Under the pieces are notes generated by a model. It saw only the letters and a list, made by a program, of their open reading frames with translations, was not told the DNA's origin and did not search any database. From assembly GCF_003391135.1 (NCBI RefSeq), contig NZ_CP031455.1, forward strand, positions 1,860,001 through 1,924,000: DNA of 64,000 nt, read 5' to 3'. Shown piece after piece: positions 32,036-40,760 of this stretch. This stretch comes from Streptoverticillium olivoreticuli subsp. olivoreticuli (lineage in GTDB: Bacteria; Actinomycetota; Actinomycetes; Streptomycetales; Streptomycetaceae). The first letter of the stretch is position 1; each line of letters starts with the position of its first letter. A program made the position numbers and the translations under genes.

Positions 32036-32474
32036 GACAGCGCTTTCTTCGTGAACCGGGTGTACTGGCACGTACGGCCACCGTACGGTCCGCCCCGGTC
32101 GCGCGCGGGCCCGGCGCGGCCGATCGCTCACGTCGGGTATCGCGTACGGGATCCCCCGCCGCGTCGTCCTTCACGCGCGGCCGCCAGGCGAACCGTCCGC
32201 ACCGCGCGTCGGCCGCCAGGACCAGGACGAGCGCCGCGTAGGCGGTGGCGAGGGCCTTCCTGTCGTTCAAGAGCGCTCCTCCAGCTCCCGTGCCAGGCGC
32301 AGCCACGTCGCGAAGAGCTCGGCGTCGAGGTCGGCGGGGGTGCGGAGCTTGACGGCCGCCATGGTCCGGGCGCCCGGTTCGAGGCGGCCGGAGCCGTCGG
32401 CCCTGACGTCGCGTGGTCGCGCGGCCGTCCGCTCGCTTGACTTCGCGTGCACTCCAGGTCCTAGCGTCGGATTC
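32036..32474. other. Intergenic region between photolyase and SDR genes
   Basis: This 439-base stretch between divergent genes holds the photolyase promoter. On the minus strand a short frame (end 32267) could encode MAAVKLRTPADLDAELFATW plus eleven more residues, and a TTG overlapping its stop opens a second frame. Neither has a ribosome site or a known match. I treat the region as regulatory DNA with possible decayed small genes. Confidence 0.4.
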
Positions 32475-33443
32475 ATGATCACAAAGCAGCAGAGGATCGG
32501 CACCGGATTCGGTGCTCACAGCACGGCCGACGAGGTGCTCGCCGGGATCGACCTGTCGGGCGGTACGGCGCTGGTCACCGGCGGCTACTCCGGGCTCGGC
32601 CTGGAGACCACCCGCGCGCTCGTACGGGCCGGGGCCCGGGTCGTGGTCCCCGCCCGGCGGCCCGACACCGCCGAGGCCGCCCTGCGCGGCTTGCCCGGGA
32701 CGGAGGTGCACGCGCTCGATCTGGCGGACCTGGAGAGCGTCCGGGTCTTCGCAGACCGCTTCCTCGAAACGGGCCGCACCCTCGACGTCCTGATCAACGG
32801 CGCCGGTGTGATGGCCTGCCCGGAGACCCGTGTCGGGCCCGGCTGGGAGGCGCACTTCGCGATCAACCACCTCGGCCACTTCGCGCTCGTCAACCGCCTG
32901 CGTCCGGCCTTCGCACCCGGCGGGGCCCGGGTGGTGTCCGTGGCCTCGGCCGGGCACTTCCTGTCGGACATCCGCTGGGACGACCCCCACTTCCGCACCG
33001 GCTACGACCGCTGGGCGGCCTACGCCCAGTCCAAGACGGCCAACTCGCTCTTCGCCGTGCACCTCGACGCCCTCGGCGCGGACAGTGGGCTGCGCGCCTT
33101 CGCCGTGCACCCGGGCAGCATCCTCACGCCGCTGCAACGGCACATCCCCCGCGAGGAGTGGCGCGCGCTCGGCTGGGTGACCGAGGACGGCGCTCCGGCG
33201 GCCGGCTTCAAGACTCCGGAGCAAGGTGCGGCGACGGCGGTGTGGGCGGCCACGTCGCCCCTGCTCGACGACCGCGGGGGCGCGTACTGCCAGGACTGCG
33301 ACATCGCCGCTCCGGCCACCACCGACGACATGCTCGTCGGCGGCGTCAAACCCTGGGCCACCGACCCCTCCGCGGCGGCCCGCCTGTGGGAACTCTCCGG
33401 CGAGCTCACCGGGTTGAACGCGTTCCCGGCGAAGGCGGCCTGA
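32475..33443 (+). CDS. Short-chain dehydrogenase (retinol-dehydrogenase-like SDR)
   Basis: From the ATG at 32475 the product is 322 residues. A ~25-residue lead comes first, then the nucleotide site TGGYSGLG, the NGAG strand (INGAGVMACPE), catalytic Ser in VVSVASAGH, and YAQSK (YxxxK). The Asn in INHLGHFAL completes the tetrad. These features match SDRs grouped with retinol dehydrogenases and WW-domain oxidoreductases, which act on lipophilic alcohols or ketones with NADP(H). It stands alone, and a hairpin terminator separates it from the convergent amidase gene. The substrate is unknown. Confidence 0.92.
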   Translation: MITKQQRIGTGFGAHSTADEVLAGIDLSGGTALVTGGYSGLGLETTRALVRAGARVVVPARRPDTAEAALRGLPGTEVHALDLADLESVRVFADRFLETGRTLDVLINGAGVMACPETRVGPGWEAHFAINHLGHFALVNRLRPAFAPGGARVVSVASAGHFLSDIRWDDPHFRTGYDRWAAYAQSKTANSLFAVHLDALGADSGLRAFAVHPGSILTPLQRHIPREEWRALGWVTEDGAPAAGFKTPEQGAATAVWAATSPLLDDRGGAYCQDCDIAAPATTDDMLVGGVKPWATDPSAAARLWELSGELTGLNAFPAKAA

Positions 33444-33491
33444 AAGGGGACGTGCTCGACGCGTGCCGGGAGCGGTGAAATCCGCGAGTGC

Positions 33492-33515
33492 CGGGCCCCG
33501 CACGGGCGGGGCCCG
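33492..33515. terminator. Bidirectional hairpin between SDR and amidase genes
   Basis: CGGGCCCCG (33492-33500) and CGGGGCCCG (33507-33515) pair perfectly around CACGGG, in the 82 bases between two convergent genes. The position and 9-bp GC stem fit an intrinsic terminator for both. Confidence 0.7.
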
Positions 33516-33525
33516 ACACGGGCTG

Positions 33526-34659
33526 TCAGGTGCGGTAGGCGTAGTAGACCGCGTCCGGGTTGGAGGCGATGATGCTCGCCACCGACTTCCGGTAGGTGTT
33601 CGTGGAGTGGTACGTCAGATACGGGACGCCGATCCGGCTCCGGTAAGTGACGATCATCGAGTGGTCCTTGGACCCGTCGCCCTCGAAGTCCATCTGCAGG
33701 ATGTCGCCGACGTCCAGCTGATAGACGCTGGCCAGGTTGGTCGCCCGCTTGGAGGACAGCGTGAACCACGCCCACTCGTTGGCACCCACCCAGGAATCCG
33801 TCTGACCGGAGGGGCCGTACGACCAATTGTGGTAGTCGGAATACGCGCCGGGCACCGTCTTCCAGCCGCCCGCCTTGAGGGACTGGCTGATGAAGTTGGT
33901 GCAGTCGCCGCCCGCGTCGTTGAACTGGCGGTAGTCCGGGTTGTAGTTCCTCCAGTACTTCTCCGCATAGGCCGCCATGGCCGCGTAGTTGTAACCGGTG
34001 CCGGTGAACTTCTTGGGCTTCGCCGGGGCGGGCCACGAGATGTCGGCGGGAGTGCCGTCGGGGGCTACCTCGGGGGTGGCCGCGACCGCGGTGCGGGGCT
34101 CGTTGACCGCCCGGGGGCCCGCGTCCGTGGGCCTGATGCCCGTCAGCTCCCACTTCCCCTTCGACGTGCTGGAGAAGCTGAGCTCGTGGTGGGCCTTGAA
34201 GCCCGTCGTCGTGGGCTCGTCGCCACGGATCTTCTTGTAGGCGAGCGTCGTGGTCTCGGTGACCTCGACCGTGGCCCGCCCGTTCTTGACCTGGGTCCTG
34301 TCCACGGACACCTGGGTGTCGGCGGCGGTGTACGCCTCACCCAGGGAGGCGAGGCGCGCCTTGCGGGTGCGCAGCGAGGACAGCGCGCCGTCCTCCGTCC
34401 GCGCCAGGCTCGACGCGACGCTCACATTCCCGTCGCGGAGCGGCGGGGCTATTCGCCGCGTGGACTTGGTGTCCAGGAGTGCGGCCGTACGGTCTTTCAG
34501 TACGGCGTCGGCGACGCGGCCGAAGGACTCGACCGTCCTGCCGTCCGCCTGCTTCGGCTGCTTCGTCTGCGACGCGCTCGCACCCGAGGGCAGCAGCACG
34601 GTCGTCACGGTCACTGCCAATACCGCCCCGACGGCGGTTCTCAACGTCGTTGCTTTCAC
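33526..34659 (-). CDS. Secreted amidase-domain (CHAP/NlpC-like) protein
   Basis: The GTG at 34659 has AAGGGG upstream and gives 377 residues. A signal peptide covers 1-30 (VGAVLAVTVTTVLLPSGASAS). The central region (40-180) is a beta-rich domain of unknown role. The C-terminal ~155 residues are the Amidase_6 domain of papain-fold peptidases, with the nucleophile Cys253 in GGDCTNFISQ and His333 in DHSMIVTY. The family probably cuts peptide or amide bonds in cell-wall peptidoglycan or external protein. It is one of four secreted hydrolase genes in a row on this strand, each with its own spacer. Regulation is not visible. Confidence 0.9.
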   Translation of the reverse strand: MKATTLRTAVGAVLAVTVTTVLLPSGASASQTKQPKQADGRTVESFGRVADAVLKDRTAALLDTKSTRRIAPPLRDGNVSVASSLARTEDGALSSLRTRKARLASLGEAYTAADTQVSVDRTQVKNGRATVEVTETTTLAYKKIRGDEPTTTGFKAHHELSFSSTSKGKWELTGIRPTDAGPRAVNEPRTAVAATPEVAPDGTPADISWPAPAKPKKFTGTGYNYAAMAAYAEKYWRNYNPDYRQFNDAGGDCTNFISQSLKAGGWKTVPGAYSDYHNWSYGPSGQTDSWVGANEWAWFTLSSKRATNLASVYQLDVGDILQMDFEGDGSKDHSMIVTYRSRIGVPYLTYHSTNTYRKSVASIIASNPDAVYYAYRT

Positions 34660-34799
34660 GTGTTTCCCCTTGTATCCCCGGTCCGGGCGGACCGGGGAAA
34701 AGGGATCTTCGCACAAATTTCCGCCGCCGTGGACGCGTGATCGGATCACGGATCGGACAACGCAACAACATGTCCGCAAGACGCTTGTTCCGGACCGCT

Positions 34800-35852
34800 T
34801 CAGCGCCCTTCCAGACCCTTCGCGTTGTCGCCGAACGTCCACCCTCGCGAACCGTCCCAATTGAGGGACCAGGTCATCAGACCTTTCAGTCCACCGCGGT
34901 AATTGGTCCAGACCTGGGCGACCGAATTCGGGTCCATATAGCCGCCCCCGGCGCCCGGTTGCGCGGGCAATCCGGGGACCTGCTTGTCATAGGGAACTCT
35001 GATGGTGGTGCCCTGGACGACGAGCCCCTTGTCCAGGCAGTCCGTCTGCGCCGTGAATCCCTCGACGGTCCCGGCGGAGTAGGAGTCCCCGGAGCAGCCG
35101 TACATGTTGCCGTTGTAGTACTGCATGTTCAGCCACCAGAGCCGGCCGTTGTCCGCGTATTTCTTCACGATCGGCAGGTATGCGCCCCAGATCGAGCCGT
35201 ATGTCACGCTTCCTCCGGTGACATAGGCCGTCTCGGGCGCCATCGTCAGCCCGAAGCCCGCGGGCATCCGGTCGAGGACGCCGTCGATGATGCGCATGAG
35301 ATTGGCCTGGGACGCCGACGGCTGGGTGATGTCACCGCTGCCCGTGAGGCCGGTCTCGATGTCGATGTCGATGCCGTCGAAGTTGTACGCCTTCAGGATC
35401 GGCACCAGCGTCTCGACGAAGCGGTCGGCGACGGCGCTGGAACCGAGGTCGATCCCGGCGGCCGCGCCGCCGATGGACATCAGGATCGTGGCACCGGCCG
35501 CCTTGGCCCGGCACATCTCGGCAGGGGTCGCGACCTTCACCGTCGCGTCCACCCCGTCCTCCCACAGCGCGGTCCCGTCGGAGCGGATGACCGGGAACGC
35601 CGCGTTGACGACGTTGTAGCCGTGGTCGCGGATACGGGCGTCGGTGACCGGGATCCAGCCGAGCGGCGGGTGGACGCCGTTCGCGGCGCCGTCCCAGTTC
35701 TCCCAGTACCCCTGGAGGACCTTGCCCTCCGGTCTCGGCTTGACGGCGCAGGTGTCCTCACGCGGCGCACCCACCGCACCGGCGACCGGAACCTGCGCCA
35801 CGAAGGCGACGGCCAGGGCGACACCCAGCAGGCGCGACATTCGACGGCTCAT
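34800..35852 (-). CDS. Secreted GH18 chitinase
   Basis: The ATG at 35852 has AAGGGAG upstream and gives 350 residues. A signal peptide fills 1-30 (LLGVALAVAFVAQVPVAGAVGAP). The TIM-barrel chitinase signature FDGIDIDIE is at 158-166 with the catalytic Glu166. GYWENW near the N-terminus and MTWSLNWD near the C-terminus are typical of GH18 strands 1 and 8. It lacks a separate carbohydrate-binding or fibronectin domain, so it is a compact single-domain chitinase. It would release chitooligosaccharides from fungal or insect chitin for uptake. I see no clear chitinase-type direct repeats in the upstream bases that I could read by eye. Confidence 0.94.
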   Translation of the reverse strand: MSRRMSRLLGVALAVAFVAQVPVAGAVGAPREDTCAVKPRPEGKVLQGYWENWDGAANGVHPPLGWIPVTDARIRDHGYNVVNAAFPVIRSDGTALWEDGVDATVKVATPAEMCRAKAAGATILMSIGGAAAGIDLGSSAVADRFVETLVPILKAYNFDGIDIDIETGLTGSGDITQPSASQANLMRIIDGVLDRMPAGFGLTMAPETAYVTGGSVTYGSIWGAYLPIVKKYADNGRLWWLNMQYYNGNMYGCSGDSYSAGTVEGFTAQTDCLDKGLVVQGTTIRVPYDKQVPGLPAQPGAGGGYMDPNSVAQVWTNYRGGLKGLMTWSLNWDGSRGWTFGDNAKGLEGR

Positions 35853-35996
35853 ACGGCACTCCCTTCCCGGGGCCGACCACGGACGACCGCACGTCACGCC
35901 CGCGGCTCGGCTCACCGGGAAGGTAGGGCGGGGCTGATGAACCGTCAATAAGTCTGGACCAGAACGGCGTTGACTCCCGACTGGCGACGCAGACGT

Positions 35997-37007
35997 TCAG
36001 GAGCCCGAGGCACGCTGTGCGGCGAGCCAGCGGGTGGCCGCTTCCACACCCCGGTCGGGCCCCCTGTCCGAGGGACCTTCGGGCGCCTCCTCGTCGGGCG
36101 GGATCGCCCCGTCGTAGAGGCGTCCGGTGCGATCGGCTTCCCGGGCTTCGGTGAGGACGAGCTCCGCGCCGTCGGAGAGGGTGTGGGCCACGTTGCCCGT
36201 GGGGAGACCCGCGGTGGGCTCACCGAAACCGCGGGTCGTGGGGCGGCCGCGGAAGGCGATCGCGACCGCTTCCGCGGCACTGGCGGTGACACCTCCCGTC
36301 AGAACGGCGACCGCCGGCCGCGGGTGGGACAGCGGCTCGGCGGGGCCCGGGGAGTTCGCGTACTGCGGCGGCGTGCCGTTCCTGATCGTCCAGGGCTGCC
36401 TCGTACCGTCGGCCGCCACGAACGCGCCGACATCGCCGTCACCGAGGATCGCGCCGACCACGGCGAGCGGCGCCCACATGTTCCCGCCGTGGTTGTCCCG
36501 CAGGTCGATGATCCAACGGTCCGCCCCCGCCCGGTCCACACTGCCGACGACAGCGCGCCCCTGGCGTATGTACTCAGGGGCCGCCCGAAGGGAGTGGATG
36601 GCAGGAAGGGACAGGTAGCCGATGCCGCCGGGCAGGATCCGGCCGCGTGACGTGCCGGAGGAGTCGAGCGGGGCCTCGGCGTTCCGCTTGGCATCGCCAG
36701 GGGCGATGAAACGGCTGTGCCGGTCCCCCAAGGACATCAGCGCCGCGTCGACGGCTTCGTAGGTCTGCCCGGAGGTCCGAGCCCGCTTTGCCGTCGCGAA
36801 CGCCTTGCGCCGTAATGCGGGCCAGTCCACGTCGTCCCGGACGAGCGCGTTCTTCTCCATGATGTCCAACGCCGTCGCGAGGTACGTCCGTGCCTCCGGC
36901 GCCATCGACCCGCCCGGCGCGAGACCTGGGGAGGACGAGCAGCCGACGGCGGACGCGAGGACCGCCACGGCGACGAGACGGCTCCGCCTGGCGCCCGGTG
37001 TGCGCAT
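35997..37007 (-). CDS. S41-family peptidase, lipoprotein
   Basis: The ATG at 37007 follows GGTGGAG and gives 336 residues. LASAVGC at 17-23 is a lipobox, so Cys23 is lipid-modified and the enzyme is anchored outside the membrane. Residues ~125-310 form the S41 (C-terminal processing protease) domain: GIGYLSLPAIHSL, WIIDLRDNHGGNMWAPLAVV, and the nucleophile segment GGVTASAAEAVAIAF with the catalytic Ser. A PDZ domain is not evident, which is usual for short actinobacterial members. It stands between the chitinase and the transglycosylase genes on the same strand, each with separate signals. Confidence 0.9.
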   Translation of the reverse strand: MRTPGARRSRLVAVAVLASAVGCSSSPGLAPGGSMAPEARTYLATALDIMEKNALVRDDVDWPALRRKAFATAKRARTSGQTYEAVDAALMSLGDRHSRFIAPGDAKRNAEAPLDSSGTSRGRILPGGIGYLSLPAIHSLRAAPEYIRQGRAVVGSVDRAGADRWIIDLRDNHGGNMWAPLAVVGAILGDGDVGAFVAADGTRQPWTIRNGTPPQYANSPGPAEPLSHPRPAVAVLTGGVTASAAEAVAIAFRGRPTTRGFGEPTAGLPTGNVAHTLSDGAELVLTEAREADRTGRLYDGAIPPDEEAPEGPSDRGPDRGVEAATRWLAAQRASGS

Positions 37008-37064
37008 CTCCACCCCACCAAGCGGGACCGGCGCGAACTGGAGCGTCTGCAGGGCCTCTGAGTA

Positions 37065-37109
37065 CGCCGAAGGGCGGCGGCACCGGTGTGGTGCTGCCGC
37101 CCTTCGGCG
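37065..37109 (-). terminator. 20-bp hairpin after the transglycosylase gene
   Basis: Arms 37065-37084 and 37090-37109 (first arm beginning CGCCGAAGGGCGGCGG) pair with one G-T wobble around a 5-base loop. It lies 30 bases after the stop of the transglycosylase gene on the minus strand and 58 bases before the S41 start. It is the clear transcription end of the former. Confidence 0.85.
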
Positions 37110-37138
37110 TGTGAGGTTCCCGCTGTGTGTCGGTCCGG

Positions 37139-37888
37139 TCAGTAGGCGGAGTTGACGTTGTCCATGGAGCCGTAGGTCTTGGCGGCGTAGTTGCAGGAGG
37201 CGACGATGTTGGCGACCGGGTCGTAGATGTCCCAGGACGTGCCCTCGACGTGGAAGGCCTTGAAGGTGGGGTCGATGATCTGCAGCAGGCCCTTGGAGGG
37301 GATGCCGGCGACGGCGTTGGAGTCCCAGTTGTTGATGGCCTGGGGGTTGCCGGTGGACTCGCGCATGATGTTGCGCTTGAGGCCTTCGTAGGTGCCGGGG
37401 ATGCCCTTGGTGTGCATGATGTCGAGGGCCTGGTTGATCCAGCCGTCGAGGTTGTCGCCGTAGGCCTTCGCGGGGGCCGGGGCCGGGGCCTGCTGGGCGG
37501 GGGCGGCGGGGGTGTTCTGGACGGGGGTGCGGTCCTGGGAGCGGCTGGCGGTTTCCTTGGCGGCGCGGTCCTGCTCGGCCCTGGCCTTGGCCTGGGCGGT
37601 GGCCTTGGCGGCGGCGTCGGTGGCGGTCCTGTGCTGCGCTGCGGCTTCGGTCTTCGCCCGGTCGGCTGCCTGGCCGGTGGCCTGGGTGAGGCGCTCCTGC
37701 TGCTCCTGGTCGCTGGTGCCGGCGTCGTGGGTGGTCCAGGCGACGTGCTTGACGTCGATGGACTGGGCGGCGGTGGCCTGGCCGGGGACCGCGGCGAGGG
37801 CGAGGGCGGTGAGGCCCGCGGCGGTCAGGCCGGCGGCGGAGAGCTTGTGGGCGGCGGTCAGGCGGTGGCGGGAGACGGTGGAGCGCAT
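37139..37888 (-). CDS. Secreted transglycosylase (SLT-like domain)
   Basis: The ATG at 37888 gives 249 residues. A signal peptide spans ~1-41 (KLSAAGLTAAGLTALALAAVPGQATA). An Ala/Lys/Gln-rich coiled region (60-130) follows, then a Pro-rich linker. The C-terminal ~100 residues form a lysozyme-like SLT domain: GWINQALDIM, then the catalytic Glu in NIMRESTGNPQAINNWDSN and SKGLLQIIDPTF. Such enzymes cut peptidoglycan, and related Streptomyces SLT/Rpf-type proteins act in spore germination and growth. A strong terminator follows it directly. It begins the series of four secreted hydrolases. Confidence 0.92.
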   Translation of the reverse strand: MRSTVSRHRLTAAHKLSAAGLTAAGLTALALAAVPGQATAAQSIDVKHVAWTTHDAGTSDQEQQERLTQATGQAADRAKTEAAAQHRTATDAAAKATAQAKARAEQDRAAKETASRSQDRTPVQNTPAAPAQQAPAPAPAKAYGDNLDGWINQALDIMHTKGIPGTYEGLKRNIMRESTGNPQAINNWDSNAVAGIPSKGLLQIIDPTFKAFHVEGTSWDIYDPVANIVASCNYAAKTYGSMDNVNSAY

Positions 37889-38503
37889 ACGGAGCTGAAC
37901 CTCTTCCAGTTTCGCGGATGTCGTACGGAGGCCGGTGCGGCGCGGTGCGACTCGGCAATTGTTAGCGGCCGGAAACGGGGGTGGCAAAGGTGTGACCTAC
38001 GACCGGGGCTCGTAGGCACACACCCCCACACCACGCCCGGAACGTCCGATTTGGGCGGGTCGGGGCCACTAGCCGGAGTCGTACGTGACGTGGGCCCTAT
38101 GCGGGGGCTCACACCCGGGGGGTGCGCGGGTCACTACGCGTGAGCGCCCGTGTGCGGCGGGGGAGCAGGTCCTGATGCGCGGCTCGCCGCGGCCGGGGCT
38201 GCGCCCCGGACCCGTGCTCGGGTGCGGCCCGGCGGGCGCTTGTTCCCCAGCCCCGCCCCTTCCCGGCTGCATCCGATATGCGGCTCCGCCGCGTGGGGGA
38301 CTCCGCCCCAGACCCCGAAGCACGCTCCGCGCGCTGTCCTCAAACGCCGGACGGGCTGAAATCAGCCCGTCCGGCGTTTGAGGACGCGGCCGCAGGCCGC
38401 TCCCGCCGCAGGCGGCAACGGACCCGCGCACGGAGTAGCGGCCCCCTCGCCGCGGTGTCACCGTCGTACAACGGACAGCACCCCACACAAACGGGAGAGC
38501 CCC
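37889..38503. other. Long intergenic region with palindromic repeat
   Basis: About 615 bases without a convincing gene. It holds the transglycosylase promoter, several GC-rich short repeats near 38150-38310, and the 24-bp-arm palindrome at 38336-38385. Small frames on both strands cross it but lack ribosome sites and look like translated repeat DNA. The start of the VOC gene at 38504 is preceded by GGGAGAG. Confidence 0.6.
38336..38385. repeat. Large perfect inverted repeat of the Streptomyces intergenic type
   Basis: Arms of 24 bases (38336-38359 and 38362-38385) are exact inverted copies with AA between them; the core reads CAAACGCCGGACGGGCTGA. A shorter related piece (CACCGGACGGGCTGAAG) occurs near 53050. 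This unit is familiar from Streptomyces intergenic DNA and can act as a terminator or repeat extragenic palindrome. It follows no gene end closely here. Confidence 0.8.
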
Positions 38504-38986
38504 ATGCCGCGGATCACGCCCAACCTCTGGTTCGATACCGAAGGCAAGGAAGCCGCCGAGTTCTACGTATCGATCTTCCCCAATTCGGAGATCAAGACCG
38601 TTCAGTACTACGGAGAGGCCGGCCCACAGCCCGCCGGCACGGTGATGACCGTCGAGTTCGCGCTCGACGGGCAGGAGTACCTCGCGCTCAACGGCGGACC
38701 CCAGTTCACTTTCAACGAGGCGATCTCGCTGAGCATCGACTGCGCGGACCAGGAGGAGGTCGACCATTACTGGGCCGCCCTTTCCAAGGGCGGGGAGGAA
38801 GGGCCGTGCGGGTGGCTGAAGGACAGGTACGGGCTGTCCTGGCAGGTCGTGCCCGCCGAGCTGAAGTCGCTGCTCGCCGATCCGGACCCGGGGCGGGCGC
38901 AGCGGGCCATGAAGGCGATGCTGGGCATGAAGAAGCTCGACCTGGCGGCGCTGCGGGCCGCGGCGGACGGGAGCAGCGGGGCGTAA
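38504..38986 (+). CDS. VOC family protein, PhnB type
   Basis: The ATG at 38504 after GGGAGAG gives 160 residues. It starts MPRITPNLWFDTEGKEAAEF and has the PhnB-type pattern: YVSIFPNSEIKTVQYYGEAGP, VMTVEFALDGQEYLALNGGP, SLSIDCADQEEVDHYW, and GWLKDRYGLSWQVVP. It ends in a helix (AQRAMKAMLGMKKLDLAAL). The group is annotated as glyoxalase-like or 3-demethylubiquinone methyltransferase-like, but it lacks a methyltransferase fold and its true reaction is unknown. It is probably cytoplasmic and homodimeric, and it is transcribed alone. It ends ~125 bases before the MFS carrier gene on the same strand. Confidence 0.9.
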   Translation: MPRITPNLWFDTEGKEAAEFYVSIFPNSEIKTVQYYGEAGPQPAGTVMTVEFALDGQEYLALNGGPQFTFNEAISLSIDCADQEEVDHYWAALSKGGEEGPCGWLKDRYGLSWQVVPAELKSLLADPDPGRAQRAMKAMLGMKKLDLAALRAAADGSSGA

Positions 38987-39110
38987 ACCCCGCAAGGGGG
39001 TGGGGTGCGGAAAGCCGCGCCCCACCTACGGCCCGGATCGATCGAACTGGCCTCCGTCACAAGGCCGGTGGCCTTTCCGCGAGATTGTCGGGCGCTGTAC
39101 CTTCCCCCTC

Positions 39111-40487
39111 ATGCCCGCCCGCTCGCGTACCGTCGCGCCACCGGGATGGAGCCGCTGGCTTGTCCCGCCCGCCGCGCTGTCCATTCATCTCGCCATCGGC
39201 CAGGCGTACGCCTGGAGCGTCTTCAAACCGCCGCTGGAGTCCTCGCTCGGCCTGTCCGGCACGGCGTCGGCGCTGCCTTTCCAGGTGGCGATCGTCATGC
39301 TGGGCCTGTCGGCCGCCTTCGGCGGCACCCTGGTGGAGCGGAACGGCCCGCGCTGGGCGATGTCGGTGTCGGCCGTCTGCTTCTCGTCGGGCTTCCTGGT
39401 GGCCGCGCTCGGGGCGGCGACGCGGGAGTACTGGCTCGTGGTGGCCGGGTACGGCCTCATCGGCGGCATCGGGCTCGGCATCGGCTACATCTCCCCCGTC
39501 TCCACGCTGATCAAGTGGTTCCCCGACCGCCCGGGGATGGCCACCGGCATCGCCATCATGGGCTTCGGCGGTGGCGCCCTCATCGCCTCGCCGTGGTCGG
39601 CCGAACTGCTGTCCGCCTTCGGCTCGGGCGCGCCCGGCATCGCACGTACGTTTTTGGTCATGGGCGCCGCGTACGCCGTCTTCATGACGCTGGGTGTGCT
39701 GCTCGTGCGCGTACCGCCCGAGGGGTGGCGGCCGCCGGGTGCCCCCTCCCCCGCCGTGCGGGACCCCGCTCTGCGGGACCCCCTCGTCACCACGGCGCGG
39801 GTGTCCGCCCGCACGGCTCTGCGTACGCCGCAGTTCTGGTGCCTGTGGGTCGTCCTGTGCACGAACGTCACGGCGGGCATCGGCATCCTGGAGAAGGCGG
39901 CGCCGATGATCACGGACTTCTTCGCCCGCTCCTCCTCGCCGGTCGGCGCCTCCGCGGCCGCGGGCTTCGTCGGCCTGCTCTCGTTCGCCAACATGCTCGG
40001 CCGGATCGGCTGGTCCTCCGCCTCCGACCGGGTCGGGCGCAAGAACATCTACCGGCTCTACCTCGGCGCCGGCGCGCTGATGTATCTGGTGCTCGCGCTG
40101 GCCGGTGACTCCTCGAAGCCGGTGTTCATCGTCTGCGCCGCGGTCATCCTGTCCTTTTACGGCGGTGGTTTCGCGACCGTCCCCGCCTATCTGAAGGACC
40201 TCTTCGGGTCCTTCCAGGTGGGCGCGATCCACGGTCGGCTGCTGACCGCGTGGTCGACCGCGGGGATCCTCGGGCCGCTGATCGTCAACGCCGTCGCCGA
40301 CGCGGGGAAGTCCGCGGGCCGCACCGGCCCCGACCTCTACACCACGTCCTTCGTCATCATGATCGGGCTGCTGGTCGTGGGCTTCGCCGCCAACGAGCTC
40401 GTCCGGCCCGTCCACCTCCGCCACCACGAGCCGCCCGCCGAAGAGGAGCGCACCGACGCGGCGCCGGAGAAGGACGTGACGCCATGA
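39111..40487 (+). CDS. OFA-family MFS transporter (oxalate/formate antiporter type)
   Basis: From the ATG at 39111 the protein is 458 residues with 12 predicted membrane segments. Family marks include LAIGQAYAWSVFKPPLE in helix 1, GIGLGIGYISPVSTLIKWFPDRPGMATGIAIMGFGGGALI around helices 4-5, and WSSASDRVGRKNIYRLY in the central repeat. OFA carriers exchange organic anions such as oxalate/formate or take up lactate and related acids. No ribosome site is seen before the ATG (CTTCCCCCTC), so the message may have a very short leader. Its stop overlaps the ATG of a 37-residue membrane peptide, which is the small subunit known with this family. Confidence 0.92.
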   Translation: MPARSRTVAPPGWSRWLVPPAALSIHLAIGQAYAWSVFKPPLESSLGLSGTASALPFQVAIVMLGLSAAFGGTLVERNGPRWAMSVSAVCFSSGFLVAALGAATREYWLVVAGYGLIGGIGLGIGYISPVSTLIKWFPDRPGMATGIAIMGFGGGALIASPWSAELLSAFGSGAPGIARTFLVMGAAYAVFMTLGVLLVRVPPEGWRPPGAPSPAVRDPALRDPLVTTARVSARTALRTPQFWCLWVVLCTNVTAGIGILEKAAPMITDFFARSSSPVGASAAAGFVGLLSFANMLGRIGWSSASDRVGRKNIYRLYLGAGALMYLVLALAGDSSKPVFIVCAAVILSFYGGGFATVPAYLKDLFGSFQVGAIHGRLLTAWSTAGILGPLIVNAVADAGKSAGRTGPDLYTTSFVIMIGLLVVGFAANELVRPVHLRHHEPPAEEERTDAAPEKDVTP

Positions 40488-40597
40488 CGCCCGCCCGCAA
40501 GGCCCTGCTCGTGTCCGCCTGGCTGTGGGTGGGAGCGCCCTTCGCCTACGGGGTCTACGAACTCACCCTCAAGCTGCGGCAGTTGTTCACCGGCTGA
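40484..40597 (+). CDS. MFS transporter small subunit
   Basis: The ATG overlaps the carrier stop as ATGA, and the product has only 37 residues (MTPARKALLVSAWLWVGAPF at the start). It is a single transmembrane helix with a positively charged N-terminus and a C-terminal amphipathic part (ELTLKLRQLFTG). Small single-helix proteins encoded directly after OFA carriers are known in databases as MFS transporter small subunits. Tight coupling and a membrane span support an accessory or stabilising role for the carrier. It is easily missed because of its size. Confidence 0.85.
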   Translation: MTPARKALLVSAWLWVGAPFAYGVYELTLKLRQLFTG

Positions 40598-40760
40598 GGA
40601 GAGCGGCCGGTCCCGGGTGCCTCGCCGGGCGCTCGAACGGGGAAACGGTCCGTTCCAGCCTGTGCCGGGATCGCGGGCAGCGCAACCGATGACCGGGGGT
40701 TTCCCGTGCGGCCGGATGGTTACCCGGTGGCTGAGAGCCGCCCTCCAGGAGGTCATCCCG

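Noticed and set aside
32267..32503. Short minus-strand frame between photolyase and SDR genes
   Set aside because: No ribosome site, no known match, and its first part crosses the divergent SDR start. It could be a remnant but is too weak to call a gene.
38134..38381. Several small frames in the 615-base gap
   Set aside because: They translate GC-rich short repeats and part of the inverted repeat, lack ribosome sites and have no protein-like pattern.
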